From the NCBI GenBank assembly GCA_019751575.1, contig JAIENF010000676.1, positions 1 through 7,136 of the forward strand: a DNA stretch of 7,136 nt. The letters are read 5' to 3'. The stretch comes from Burkholderiales bacterium. Its GTDB lineage: Bacteria > Pseudomonadota > Gammaproteobacteria > Burkholderiales > CAIKXV01. Positions 1 to 6,351 of the stretch are shown here, in pieces. Under the pieces are notes generated by a model. That model searched no databases. It saw nothing but the letters and a program-made list of their open reading frames with translations, and had not been told where the DNA came from. Each line of letters opens with the position of its first letter. Position 1 is the stretch's first letter. The position numbers were made by a program, and so were the translations under genes.

Positions 1-2
1 GG

Positions 3-536
3 CGGCAGGTCGGCTGCGGATACACGGTGCCGCCGGAGTATGCGAACAACCCGACCCGCGAACTCAACACGCGCGGCATCACGGTCAAGAAGAGCGAAGC
101 GGTGCTCACCGGCGAGGCCCTGCGCCTGAAGCAGGAGGAAGAAGCCCGTCGCAAGGCCGAAGAACAGGAACGTGCGGCCCAGCGCAAGCGCGACCAGGCG
201 CTGCTCAACTCGTACAGCAGCGAGCGCGAGATCGATGCCCGGCGCGACCGCGACCTCGCGCAGGTCGACCTGTCGATCATCGGCCTCGAGACGCACCTGA
301 AGCAGATCCGCACCGGGGAGCAGGAGCTGCTGCGCCGTCTCGAAGGCTTCACCAAGGCTGGCAAGCCCCCGCCCGCGCAGCTCGCGGAGGACGTGGCGCG
401 CGTCGCCGCCGAGACGGCGGACATCGAACGGCTGATCTCGCAGCGGCGCAACGAACAGGTCGCCCTGCGTGCGAAGTACAACGAACTGCGCCTGCGCTAC
501 CTCGAACTGACCCAGCGCGAGGCCCAGGCGAAGTAG
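3..536 (+). CDS. DUF4124-like coiled-coil protein, 5' partial
   Basis: The reading frame is open to the left edge and ends at TAG 534-536, so the true start is probably outside the window. A GTG at position 27 is possible as a start but would cut into the recognisable domain. The first residues (TVPPEYANNPTRELNTRG, then ITVKK) resemble the end of the small DUF4124 domain, which normally begins just after a signal peptide with a Y-W-x-D-x-x-G pattern and reaches a P-P-E-Y stretch. From about residue 35 the protein is very rich in Glu, Arg, Lys, Ala and Gln, with heptad-like spacing, which predicts a long coiled coil to the C-terminus, broken only by a GKPPPAQ turn. DUF4124 proteins are mostly exported and of unknown function. 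The family call rests on the short motif and the overall architecture. That the signal peptide lies upstream is inference. The gene converges with the Bug gene, 25 bp between stops. Confidence 0.65.
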   Translation, partial: RQVGCGYTVPPEYANNPTRELNTRGITVKKSEAVLTGEALRLKQEEEARRKAEEQERAAQRKRDQALLNSYSSEREIDARRDRDLAQVDLSIIGLETHLKQIRTGEQELLRRLEGFTKAGKPPPAQLAEDVARVAAETADIERLISQRRNEQVALRAKYNELRLRYLELTQREAQAK

Positions 537-561
537 ACGCCCGCCGCGGCAGCGCCGGCGT

Positions 562-1575
562 TCAGCCGCCCTCGCCCTTGATGCCTGCCTCGCGGATGAG
601 CCTGCCGTAGAAGTCGAAGTCCTCGCGCATGCGCCGTGCGAGGCGTGCCGGATCGGCGCTGGTGATGCCCATGCCCTGCTGCGCCCATATCTCGCGCACC
701 TCGGGCTGGCCCAGGATGCGCACCACCTGCGCGTTCAACCGCCCGACGACTTCCTTCGGCGTGCCGCCCGGCGCGAAGATGCCGTGCCAGCCGGTCGCCT
801 CGTAGCCCGGCACCCCGCCTTCGGCCATGGTCGGCACGTCGGGCAGCAGCGGATCGCGCGTGCCTGCGGTGACGGCGAGCACGCGCAGCCTGCCTGCGCG
901 GATCTGCGGCTGGATCACCGCCAGGCTGTAGAACATGAAGTCGATCCGTCCCGCGATCAGGTCGGTGACACCCGGTGGCCCGCCCTTGTACGGCACGTGC
1001 AGCAGCCTGACCTTGCCCAGCCGCTGGAACAGTTCGCCGGCGAGGTGGAAGCCGCTGCCGGTACCCGACGACCCGTAGGCCAGTCCTTCCGGCCGCGAAT
1101 TGGCGAGCGCCATGAGTTCGCGCAAGGTCTTCGCCGGCACCCCGGGATTCACCACCAGCACGTATCCGAATGCGCTCAACTGCGCGACCGCGACGAAGTC
1201 GCGCAGGGCGTCATAGGGCAGCCGGGTCGACAGGTGCGGCGTGCTGGTCAGCGAGGAACTCGGCGCCGCGAGCAGCGTATGCCCGTCGGGCTGCGCCTTC
1301 GCCACCAGTTCGTTGGCGATGATGCCGGTCGCACCGGACCGGTTGTCGACGATCACCGGCTGTCCGAAGGCCTCGGACAGCCGCTGCGCGACCGGACGCG
1401 CCAGGATGTCCACCGTGCTCCCGGGCGGGAAGCCCATGATCAGGCGGATCGGACGATCAGGGTAGCCGGCGGCAGCGGCACCGCCGGCAGCGCCCAGCAG
1501 GACGGCGACGGCCGACAGCGTTCGCGCAAGGCCGGGCGCGCCCGGCGACCGGCGGATCGAACTCGATGCATGCAT
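562..1575 (-). CDS. Bug/TctC-family tripartite tricarboxylate transporter substrate-binding protein
   Basis: A periplasmic solute-binding protein of 337 residues, the usual length for the family, which typically binds carboxylates or related small organic acids. ATG at 1575 is chosen because GAAGGGGG (1581-1588 read on the minus strand) lies just upstream. The frame is open further upstream to 1680, but that stretch does not look like protein. Residues 1-36 form a signal peptide (RR near residue 8, hydrophobic core about 19-36, Ala-rich end), so mature protein begins near GYPDRPIRLI. Family hallmarks are YPDRPIRLIMGFPPG (38-52), DNRSGATG (77-84), PDGHTLL (97-103 region), YGSSGTGSGFHLAGELF (167-183), HVPYKGG (193-199) and LLPDVPTMAE (243-252). 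No membrane components (TctA, TctB) are seen, as is common for orphan Bug genes in Burkholderiales. The ligand cannot be read from sequence. The gene is transcribed divergently from the Cache-CheW gene. Confidence 0.95.
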   Translation of the reverse strand: MHASSSIRRSPGAPGLARTLSAVAVLLGAAGGAAAAGYPDRPIRLIMGFPPGSTVDILARPVAQRLSEAFGQPVIVDNRSGATGIIANELVAKAQPDGHTLLAAPSSSLTSTPHLSTRLPYDALRDFVAVAQLSAFGYVLVVNPGVPAKTLRELMALANSRPEGLAYGSSGTGSGFHLAGELFQRLGKVRLLHVPYKGGPPGVTDLIAGRIDFMFYSLAVIQPQIRAGRLRVLAVTAGTRDPLLPDVPTMAEGGVPGYEATGWHGIFAPGGTPKEVVGRLNAQVVRILGQPEVREIWAQQGMGITSADPARLARRMREDFDFYGRLIREAGIKGEGG

Positions 1576-1754
1576 GTGGATCCCCCTTCTGTCGGCTGCG
1601 AAACGCTCGGGCACGCCGCATCGCCAGAAGCTTAGCACTCCATCCGACACGCGATTTCCGTCTTCCTGACGACAATCCATACGAAAAATGATCGCAGCGT
1701 CAAGTTTTGGTGGCGCGCTGCCGTAAAGGCAGTCTGGACCAGAGAACGTGCACC
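1576..1754. other. Divergent intergenic region between the Bug and Cache-CheW genes
   Basis: This 179-bp region separates two head-to-head genes and must carry promoters for both unless the sensor gene is transcribed from elsewhere. It holds the candidate minus-strand promoter described separately. Near the sensor gene there is a small perfect inverted repeat, CTGCC-GTAAA-GGCAG (1718-1732), 22 bases before the ATG, which could be a leader hairpin or half of an operator. I found no convincing sigma-70 promoter for the plus strand. A TAAAG inside the repeat resembles a FliA -35 box but lacks a matching -10 box. Confidence 0.5.
1676..1703 (-). promoter_or_regulatory. Candidate sigma-70 promoter for the Bug gene
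   Basis: Reading the minus strand, TTGACG (1703-1698) is separated by 16 bases from TATGGA (1681-1676). The spacer and the bases around it (AAAAC, ATCATTTTTCG) form the most AT-rich patch in this part of the window. The -35 box matches TTGACA at five of six positions; the -10 box is weaker. A start about 7 bases downstream would leave a leader of roughly 95 bases before the ATG at 1575. Identified by eye only. Confidence 0.4.
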
Positions 1755-4328
1755 ATGATCCCTGCTGAAGATCTCGTTACCCACATGCGCCGGGTTCAGT
1801 CGGCTGAACGCGACCTGCGAGACCTGTTCGTGGTCTGGCAGATGATCGAGTCGAGCGCAGCCATCAGTTGTCCGGAAGCGGTCGCACCGATCCTTCCGGC
1901 CTTGCTGCGCACGCGCGAGCGGTTCAACAGCCTGCGCGGGCGGGTCATCGACCTCATGGCGCGCGAGAACCTGGGTGCGCTGGGCGACGAACTGGCCGCC
2001 AAGGCCCAGTGTGCCATCGACATTCTGGTCCGCAACCTGTTCGAGCGCACTGCCGACGTCGGCTTTCTTGCCACCGACGACAGGATCCGGGCGTTCTGCA
2101 TGGCACCGTCGCACAGCGATGACGACCGGCAGGCCATGGTACGCCGGTTGGCCGAATACCAGTCCAAGTACACGGTCTATGACGACGTGATCCTGCTCGC
2201 TCCGGATGGACGCGTGCTCGCCCGGCTCGACGGGAAGGCGAGCCTCGAGTCCAGCTGCGATCCGCTGGTTGCCGATGCCCTGGGCCGGGAAGGCTATGTG
2301 GAGCGTTTCGGACCGAGCGACCTGGGCGGGACCGACGGTCCGTCGCTGCTCTTTGCGCAGCGGATCACCCGGGGCGCCGCTGGCCGCGACCGCGTGGCAG
2401 GCGTGCTGGTCCTTCGCTTCCGCTTCGCCGACGAGATGGAGCGCATCTTTTCCGGCATCAACGAGGACAATCCGCGGCTCGCACTGGTGCTGATCGACGA
2501 CGCGCAGCGCGTGGTCGCAACCAACGATGCCGCCCATGTACCGACCGGGGCGAAACTCGCGCCGCAGGACGGCACCGGGATCGAACTCTGTTCGTATGCC
2601 GGGCGCGAGTACCTGTCGGTCTGCCGCGCAAGCGGTGGCTACCAGGGCTATCGCGGGCCTGCCTGGCGCGCGCAGGCGATGGTGTCGCTGCTCAACGGCT
2701 TCAAGTCGACGGCGACGCCGGCCGACGACGACGCCGACCTTGCCGCGCCGCTGGACAATGCAGACCTGGCGACCATGATCGCCGATGCCGAAGTGATCAG
2801 CCGCGAACTGCGCCGGGTGATGTGGAACGGCCGCCTGATGGCGGGCGAGCACGGCGGCGACCGCATGCGCCTGAAGGCGGTGCTCAAGCAGGTCAACGAG
2901 GCCGGCCAGCACACGCGCGAACGGGCCCGGCTCGGCCTGGACGACATCCACCGCACCGCGGTTGCGCGTGCGCGCCGGCAGACGCGTGAACTCGCGCGGC
3001 TGGCCGGGGACATCATGGACCGCAACCTGTACGAGCGCGCGAACGACGCCCGCTGGTGGGCATTGTCTCCGGTCCTGCGCGAGGTCCTGGCCGCGCCTTC
3101 GGAGCCGCAGGAAGACGGCCGGCTCGCGCAGATGCTCGACTACATCAACGGCCTGTACACCGTGTACACCCGGCTGGTCGCATTCGATGCACGGGGCACG
3201 ATCCGCGCGGTATCCCATGCAGGCGAAGCCCCGGAACTGGCGGGGACGGCCGTGCCCGATTCCTGGCTGTCGTCGGTGACGTCGCTGCGCGACTCGCAAC
3301 AGTATGCGGTCACGCCGTTCGAGGACACGCCGATGCATGGCGCCGGCGCGACCTATGTGTACCTCGCCGCGGTGCGCGCATCGGGTGGCACGCTGGCCGG
3401 CGGCATCGCGATCGTCTTCAACGCATCCGCCGAGTTCCCGGCGATGCTGCGCGACATCATGGGCGGTCTCCAGGGTGCGGCGGCCTTCATGGACCCCCAG
3501 GGCCAGGTGATCGCCTCCACCGACATCGCACTGACCGACCGCCTCGCCGACGGATTCCGCGGCCGTTCCGGCATCGTCGAGCACGAGGGCATCCATTACG
3601 CCTGCGCGCGCGTGAAGGCACCGGGCTACAGGGAATTCAAGGGCACCGACCGCCATGACAATGGCGTCGAGGTGGTCGTCGGCATCCGGCTGGGCACGAC
3701 GTCGGACTTCGCCGCGCGCGACGAATCGGCGGAACTCGAGCCGGTCGCGTTCTCCCTGGGCACGCCGACGATCGAGGTGGCCGTGTTCGACGTCGGTGGC
3801 ACGCTGTATGCACTGCCGGCGTATGAGGTGATCGATGCGATCTCGACCCGTGGCCTGGCCCGCACGCCGGGCGCGGGCGGCGCAGCGCTCGGCCTGGTCG
3901 AGGTCGGTTCGGGCAGCGGCTCGCGCGTGGTGCCGGTGATCTGCGCACGTCGGCTGTTCGGCATGCCCGACCGCCGCGCCGATGCCGAGAGCCTGCTGAT
4001 CGTGCTGCGTTCGACCGCGCAGAAGGAAGTACCGGCACTCGCGCTGCGGGTCGACGATGTCACGACGGTGCTGGACGTCGCGCACGACCATGTCCATCCC
4101 ACCCCTGAAGGCATGGGCTCGTTCGCGCCCTGGGTCACCTCTGTGATCGACGCCCAGAAGACGACCCGCCTCGGGAACGTTCCTGCCCTGGTCCAGCTGC
4201 TCGACTGCGCGAAGCTGATGTCGGCGATCTGCAGCGGGGGGACGTCCGGCGCCGGGCGCGACGAAAGCGAAAGCGACCGCCCGGGAGCGGGACCGGAAGC
4301 AGAAGCCGCCGCCGCGACGGCGTCCTGA
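1755..4328 (+). CDS. Soluble tandem Cache-like sensor protein fused to a CheW domain
   Basis: A protein of 857 residues starting at ATG 1755; a TTG at 1707 in the same frame is possible but would add 16 residues with no domain character. No signal peptide or hydrophobic run long enough for a membrane helix is visible, so a cytosolic location is inferred. Order: helical segment (1-93); sensory unit 1 (about 94-310); acidic Asp/Ala linker (about 319-340); helical segment (345-423); sensory unit 2 (about 424-646); CheW-like domain (about 663-828); Ala/Glu/Gly/Ser-rich tail (829-857). The units are diverged duplicates: RNLFERTADV (93-102) matches RNLYERANDA (423-432), and YTVYDDVILLAPDGRV (139-154) matches YTVYTRLVAFDARGTI (468-483). 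The pattern helix, Y-T-V-Y, beta strands with D-x-x-G-x-V suggests double-Cache (PDC-like) sensing folds. The C-terminal part (VFDVGGTLYALPAYEVIDAI, then SRVVPVICARRLFGM) is CheW-like; in that family this scaffold couples receptors to the kinase CheA. No conserved methyl-accepting hairpin is present. The ligand and the partner kinase are unknown. Confidence 0.85.
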   Translation: MIPAEDLVTHMRRVQSAERDLRDLFVVWQMIESSAAISCPEAVAPILPALLRTRERFNSLRGRVIDLMARENLGALGDELAAKAQCAIDILVRNLFERTADVGFLATDDRIRAFCMAPSHSDDDRQAMVRRLAEYQSKYTVYDDVILLAPDGRVLARLDGKASLESSCDPLVADALGREGYVERFGPSDLGGTDGPSLLFAQRITRGAAGRDRVAGVLVLRFRFADEMERIFSGINEDNPRLALVLIDDAQRVVATNDAAHVPTGAKLAPQDGTGIELCSYAGREYLSVCRASGGYQGYRGPAWRAQAMVSLLNGFKSTATPADDDADLAAPLDNADLATMIADAEVISRELRRVMWNGRLMAGEHGGDRMRLKAVLKQVNEAGQHTRERARLGLDDIHRTAVARARRQTRELARLAGDIMDRNLYERANDARWWALSPVLREVLAAPSEPQEDGRLAQMLDYINGLYTVYTRLVAFDARGTIRAVSHAGEAPELAGTAVPDSWLSSVTSLRDSQQYAVTPFEDTPMHGAGATYVYLAAVRASGGTLAGGIAIVFNASAEFPAMLRDIMGGLQGAAAFMDPQGQVIASTDIALTDRLADGFRGRSGIVEHEGIHYACARVKAPGYREFKGTDRHDNGVEVVVGIRLGTTSDFAARDESAELEPVAFSLGTPTIEVAVFDVGGTLYALPAYEVIDAISTRGLARTPGAGGAALGLVEVGSGSGSRVVPVICARRLFGMPDRRADAESLLIVLRSTAQKEVPALALRVDDVTTVLDVAHDHVHPTPEGMGSFAPWVTSVIDAQKTTRLGNVPALVQLLDCAKLMSAICSGGTSGAGRDESESDRPGAGPEAEAAAATAS
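2034..2684 (+). repeat. Intragenic duplicated sensory unit, copy 1
   Basis: Residues 94-310 of the sensor protein form the first copy of a coding repeat whose second copy lies about 330 residues later. Anchors are NLFERTADVGFLATDDRIRA at the start, the YTVYDDVILLAPDGRV block, a hydrophobic VAGVLVLRF strand and ALVLIDDAQRVVATND near the end. The DNA at the first anchor (CGCAACCTGTTCGAGCGC, 2031-2048) differs by one base from the matching DNA in copy 2. The lead-in helix (residues about 60-93) probably belongs to the unit too. The Cache fold is inferred from the pattern, not aligned. Confidence 0.7.
3024..3692 (+). repeat. Intragenic duplicated sensory unit, copy 2
   Basis: Residues 424-646 of the sensor protein repeat the plan of copy 1: NLYERANDARWWALSPVLRE, then YTVYTRLVAFDARGTIRA, then LAGGIAIVF, then GAAAFMDPQGQVIASTD and a final VEVVVGIRL strand. 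The paired tryptophans after the NLYER motif replace GFL in copy 1, and the residues lining the middle of the unit differ, so the copies may no longer bind the same molecule. The preceding segment (345-423) is strongly helical. Confidence 0.7.
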
Positions 4329-4357
4329 CCGGACCGGGCGCGCCTCCTCCGCCCTGC

Positions 4358-4376
4358 GCGCGGCGGCGGGCCGCGC
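4358..4376. terminator. Possible bidirectional terminator hairpin between convergent genes
   Basis: In the 55-bp gap between the stop of the Cache-CheW gene and the stop of the amidohydrolase gene, GCGCGGC (4358-4364) and GCCGCGC (4370-4376) can form a 7-bp all-GC stem with a 5-base loop. There is no T-run on either side, so it is not a canonical intrinsic terminator. Location between converging genes is the main support. Confidence 0.3.
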
Positions 4377-4383
4377 TGCCGGC

Positions 4384-5799
4384 TCAGGGATAGACGCGCT
4401 CGCCCGCCGGGACCGGCCGATAGGCATAGCTGCCGCGTGCCATCACCCGTTCGCGCACGCCGAGCAGCTCGGCCTTGAGCTGGCGCATCTGCAGGTCGGG
4501 GTACAGCAGGCGCCCGTGGCGCTTCAGGAACTGCCCGGCCACCATCACGCTGTCGATGTTCGCGGTCTCGGCGTTCATCACCACGGCATGCACTGCGTCG
4601 CCCCCCGGCAGTGCCGGGAACATGTTGAGATCGTCGGTGCGCACCAGCACGATATCGGCCTGCTTGCCCGGGGTGAGCGAGCCGATCCGGTGCTCGAGTC
4701 GAAGCGCGCGCGCGCCGCCGAGCGTGGCCCAGCGCAGCACCGAGCGCGTGGTGGTCGCATGGGCCGGCGGCGGATGCCTGCCCGCCTTCGCGGCCGCGAT
4801 GTTGTCGAGTTCACGCTGCTGGAAGAAGCAGCGGCGCATCTCGGCAAGCATGGACGCATTGAAGTACGGATCCACGTCGGTGCCGATCGCCGGCACGCCA
4901 CCGAACCGCTCGACGCGGCCGAGGAGCGCAGGATGCTCGCAGTTCATCATCTCTGCGGTGCAGGTCGCCGAGGTCGAGCAGCCTTGGTCGATGATCATCT
5001 TCAGTTCGTCGTCGCCGAGGCAGTTGCCATGCACGACGTTGTGGTCCGGCCCCAGGAGGCCGGCCTTCTGCAGCCGCCACATGCCGTCCGGCGCCACCCG
5101 CTTGCCCGGACGGCCGTAGGTATGCGCGCTGTTCACCAGTCCGTACTCGCGGGCGAGCCGGATGTCGGACTCGGTCACCTCGTAGGTGCTCCAGTCGGGT
5201 CCGAGGATGGCCAGCGCCATCGTCACCCGCCGCGCATCGGACGCCAGCCGGCCGGTACGCAGCCGGTGCACTTCGGCGCGTGGCTGGCCGATCTCGGTGT
5301 AGGACTTCGCCGTCGAGCTGTCTTGGTACATCGGCTTCGCAGTGCCGTGCCCGAACACCGCGCGGATGCCGGACGCCTCGAGCCCGTCGATCGCTGCATC
5401 CGACATGTCCGGGTGGCGCAGGTTGTGGCACCAGTCGAAGATCGTCGTGGTGCCGCCGTCGACCTGGGCCAGCGCGCCCGCGAGGTTCACCACCCGGTTG
5501 TCGACCGCCTCGAATCGATGCGTGAGGTTGCCATGCAGCGTGCCGAAATAGTCGCGCGAACTCACCCAGTCGGCGCCGATGCCGCGCAGGGCGATCTCCC
5601 AGGTATGGATGTGGCTGTTGACCAGCCCGGGGATCGCGACCATGCCGGTCGCGTTCACCACCAGCGCATCGGCCGCGGCGATCGACGGAGCGACCGCGAC
5701 GATGACATCGTCCTCGACCAGGATGTCGCCGGCGGGAAGCTCACCCAGCGCGTCATCGACGGTGACGATGCTGGCATTCCTGATCAGCGTGCGGGCCAT
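4384..5799 (-). CDS. Metal-dependent amidohydrolase (TrzN/AtzA/SAH-deaminase-like group)
   Basis: A 471-residue enzyme of the amidohydrolase superfamily, which hydrolyses or deaminates C-N bonds with an active-site metal; presumably cytoplasmic, as no signal peptide is seen. ATG 5799 is chosen because AGGAGG (5813-5808 on the minus strand) lies 8 bases before it; 20 upstream codons in frame look non-coding. It has the family layout: a beta-sandwich start (LIRNASIVTVDD, 5-16), metal ligands in NSHIHTW (H63, H65), GGTTTIFDW (115-123), SAHTYG (H226), VVHGN (H257), IGTDVDP (D308), then TLGGARALRLEHRIGSLTPGKQADIVLV (359-386) returning to the sandwich. Chlorohydrolases and deaminases of this group often have a Glu a few residues after the strand-5 His (H-x-x-E); here HTYGRPG has none, so a typical deaminase activity is doubtful. 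Substrate unknown. It lies 87 bp downstream of the metal-resistance operon but has its own strong ribosome site. Confidence 0.92.
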   Translation of the reverse strand: MARTLIRNASIVTVDDALGELPAGDILVEDDVIVAVAPSIAAADALVVNATGMVAIPGLVNSHIHTWEIALRGIGADWVSSRDYFGTLHGNLTHRFEAVDNRVVNLAGALAQVDGGTTTIFDWCHNLRHPDMSDAAIDGLEASGIRAVFGHGTAKPMYQDSSTAKSYTEIGQPRAEVHRLRTGRLASDARRVTMALAILGPDWSTYEVTESDIRLAREYGLVNSAHTYGRPGKRVAPDGMWRLQKAGLLGPDHNVVHGNCLGDDELKMIIDQGCSTSATCTAEMMNCEHPALLGRVERFGGVPAIGTDVDPYFNASMLAEMRRCFFQQRELDNIAAAKAGRHPPPAHATTTRSVLRWATLGGARALRLEHRIGSLTPGKQADIVLVRTDDLNMFPALPGGDAVHAVVMNAETANIDSVMVAGQFLKRHGRLLYPDLQMRQLKAELLGVRERVMARGSYAYRPVPAGERVYP

Positions 5800-5835
5800 G
5801 GGCAGATCCTCCTCGTGGCCTGCATTGTGCCACCC

Positions 5836-5882
5836 GCGCCTGCGCGTTGCCGCCGGCACGCGCAGGCGCCGGCGGCAACGCG
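5836..5882. terminator. Overlapping GC-rich stem-loops after the DUF305 gene
   Basis: A perfect 15-bp inverted repeat (5843-5857 with 5868-5882, loop 5858-5867) begins 4 bases after the stop codon of the DUF305 gene on the minus strand, the place expected for an operon-end terminator or 3' stabilising hairpin. A second perfect 11-bp inverted repeat (5836-5846 with 5859-5869) uses part of the same bases, so both stems cannot form together. There is no U-run in the minus-strand transcript after either stem, so intrinsic termination is uncertain. The structure also sits in the 5' region of the amidohydrolase gene, ending 23 bases before its AGGAGG site. Confidence 0.55.
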
Positions 5883-5886
5883 GGGA

Positions 5887-6312
5887 CTACTTGCCGCGCT
5901 TCTTCAGCCAGGCCTGCATCCAGGCGATCTCCGCCTCCTGCGCCTTGATGATCTCGCCGGCGAGCTTGCGCACCTCGGGATCCTTGCCATGCTTCAGCAC
6001 CACCCGCGCCATCTCGATCGCACCCTGGTGGTGGGGGATCATGCCGCGCACGAAATCGACATCGGCATCGCCGGTGAACGGGATGGACATCGCACGGTGC
6101 ATGCGGTCGTTCACGGCCTGGTACTCGCGGGTCGATGCAGCGACCGCGGCCTTGCCGGCCGGGGCTGCCCCCTGGGCTCCGTGGGCCCCATGGGAGCCGT
6201 GGTCCTGCTGCGCGAACGCCGCCGCCCCCGGCAGCATGAGCAGCACGCCTGCCAGCACGGACGCAGCGACGGTTGAGTGGAGGGAAGGATTACGTGACAG
6301 GGTCGAGGCCAT
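5887..6312 (-). CDS. Exported DUF305-family protein with a His-rich segment
   Basis: A 141-residue protein with the diagnostic DUF305 core: [20 protein letters not shown] (84-103) followed by a helix ending in [13 protein letters not shown] (124-136). DUF305 proteins are four-helix bundles of the ferritin-like type, often found beside copper or other metal-resistance genes; a role in periplasmic metal binding is inferred. Residues 1-34 form a signal peptide (hydrophobic core about 15-33, cleavage after AFA), so the mature form begins [11 protein letters not shown], a short His/Gly-rich stretch able to bind metal. ATG 6312 is preferred since GGAG (6322-6319) lies 6 bases upstream; ATG 6324 would add four residues. 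The gene follows the 137-residue exported protein gene with a 39-bp gap, and is the last gene of the operon. Confidence 0.93.
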   Translation of the reverse strand: MASTLSRNPSLHSTVAASVLAGVLLMLPGAAAFAQQDHGSHGAHGAQGAAPAGKAAVAASTREYQAVNDRMHRAMSIPFTGDADVDFVRGMIPHHQGAIEMARVVLKHGKDPEVRKLAGEIIKAQEAEIAWMQAWLKKRGK

Positions 6313-6351
6313 CTTGATCTCCATGCAGGGTGGGGAGGTTGGTCGGGTCAA

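Noticed and set aside
542..560. Weak 5-bp inverted repeat (CGCCG with CGGCG) between the convergent DUF4124-like and Bug genes
   Set aside because: Too short, and such repeats are common by chance in this GC-rich DNA; no T-run follows.
784..1635. A 283-codon plus-strand open frame opposite the Bug gene
   Set aside because: The Bug gene on the other strand is unambiguous; this frame has shadow-type composition.
1724..1750. TAAAG resembling a FliA (sigma-28) -35 box before the sensor-CheW gene
   Set aside because: At the expected 15-base spacing the following sequence is GAACGTGC, which does not match the GCCGATAA type -10 box. TAAAG alone is too short to count.
1632..4427. A 931-codon open frame on the minus strand opposite the Cache-CheW gene
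   Set aside because: Its protein is Arg/His/Ala/Asp-rich without recognisable domains, and it mirrors the whole + strand gene, as expected when GC-rich third positions suppress stops on the opposite strand. The + strand gene has clear domains and an internal duplication.
6175..6198. Imperfect inverted repeat GGCTCC...GGAGCC within the DUF305 gene
   Set aside because: It lies inside codons for the repetitive His/Gly segment and is explained by that coding sequence.
4516..6276. A 586-codon plus-strand open frame across the amidohydrolase and DUF305 genes
   Set aside because: It crosses two well-supported minus-strand genes and their intergenic hairpins, has low-complexity His/Arg/Ala composition and no domain signal.
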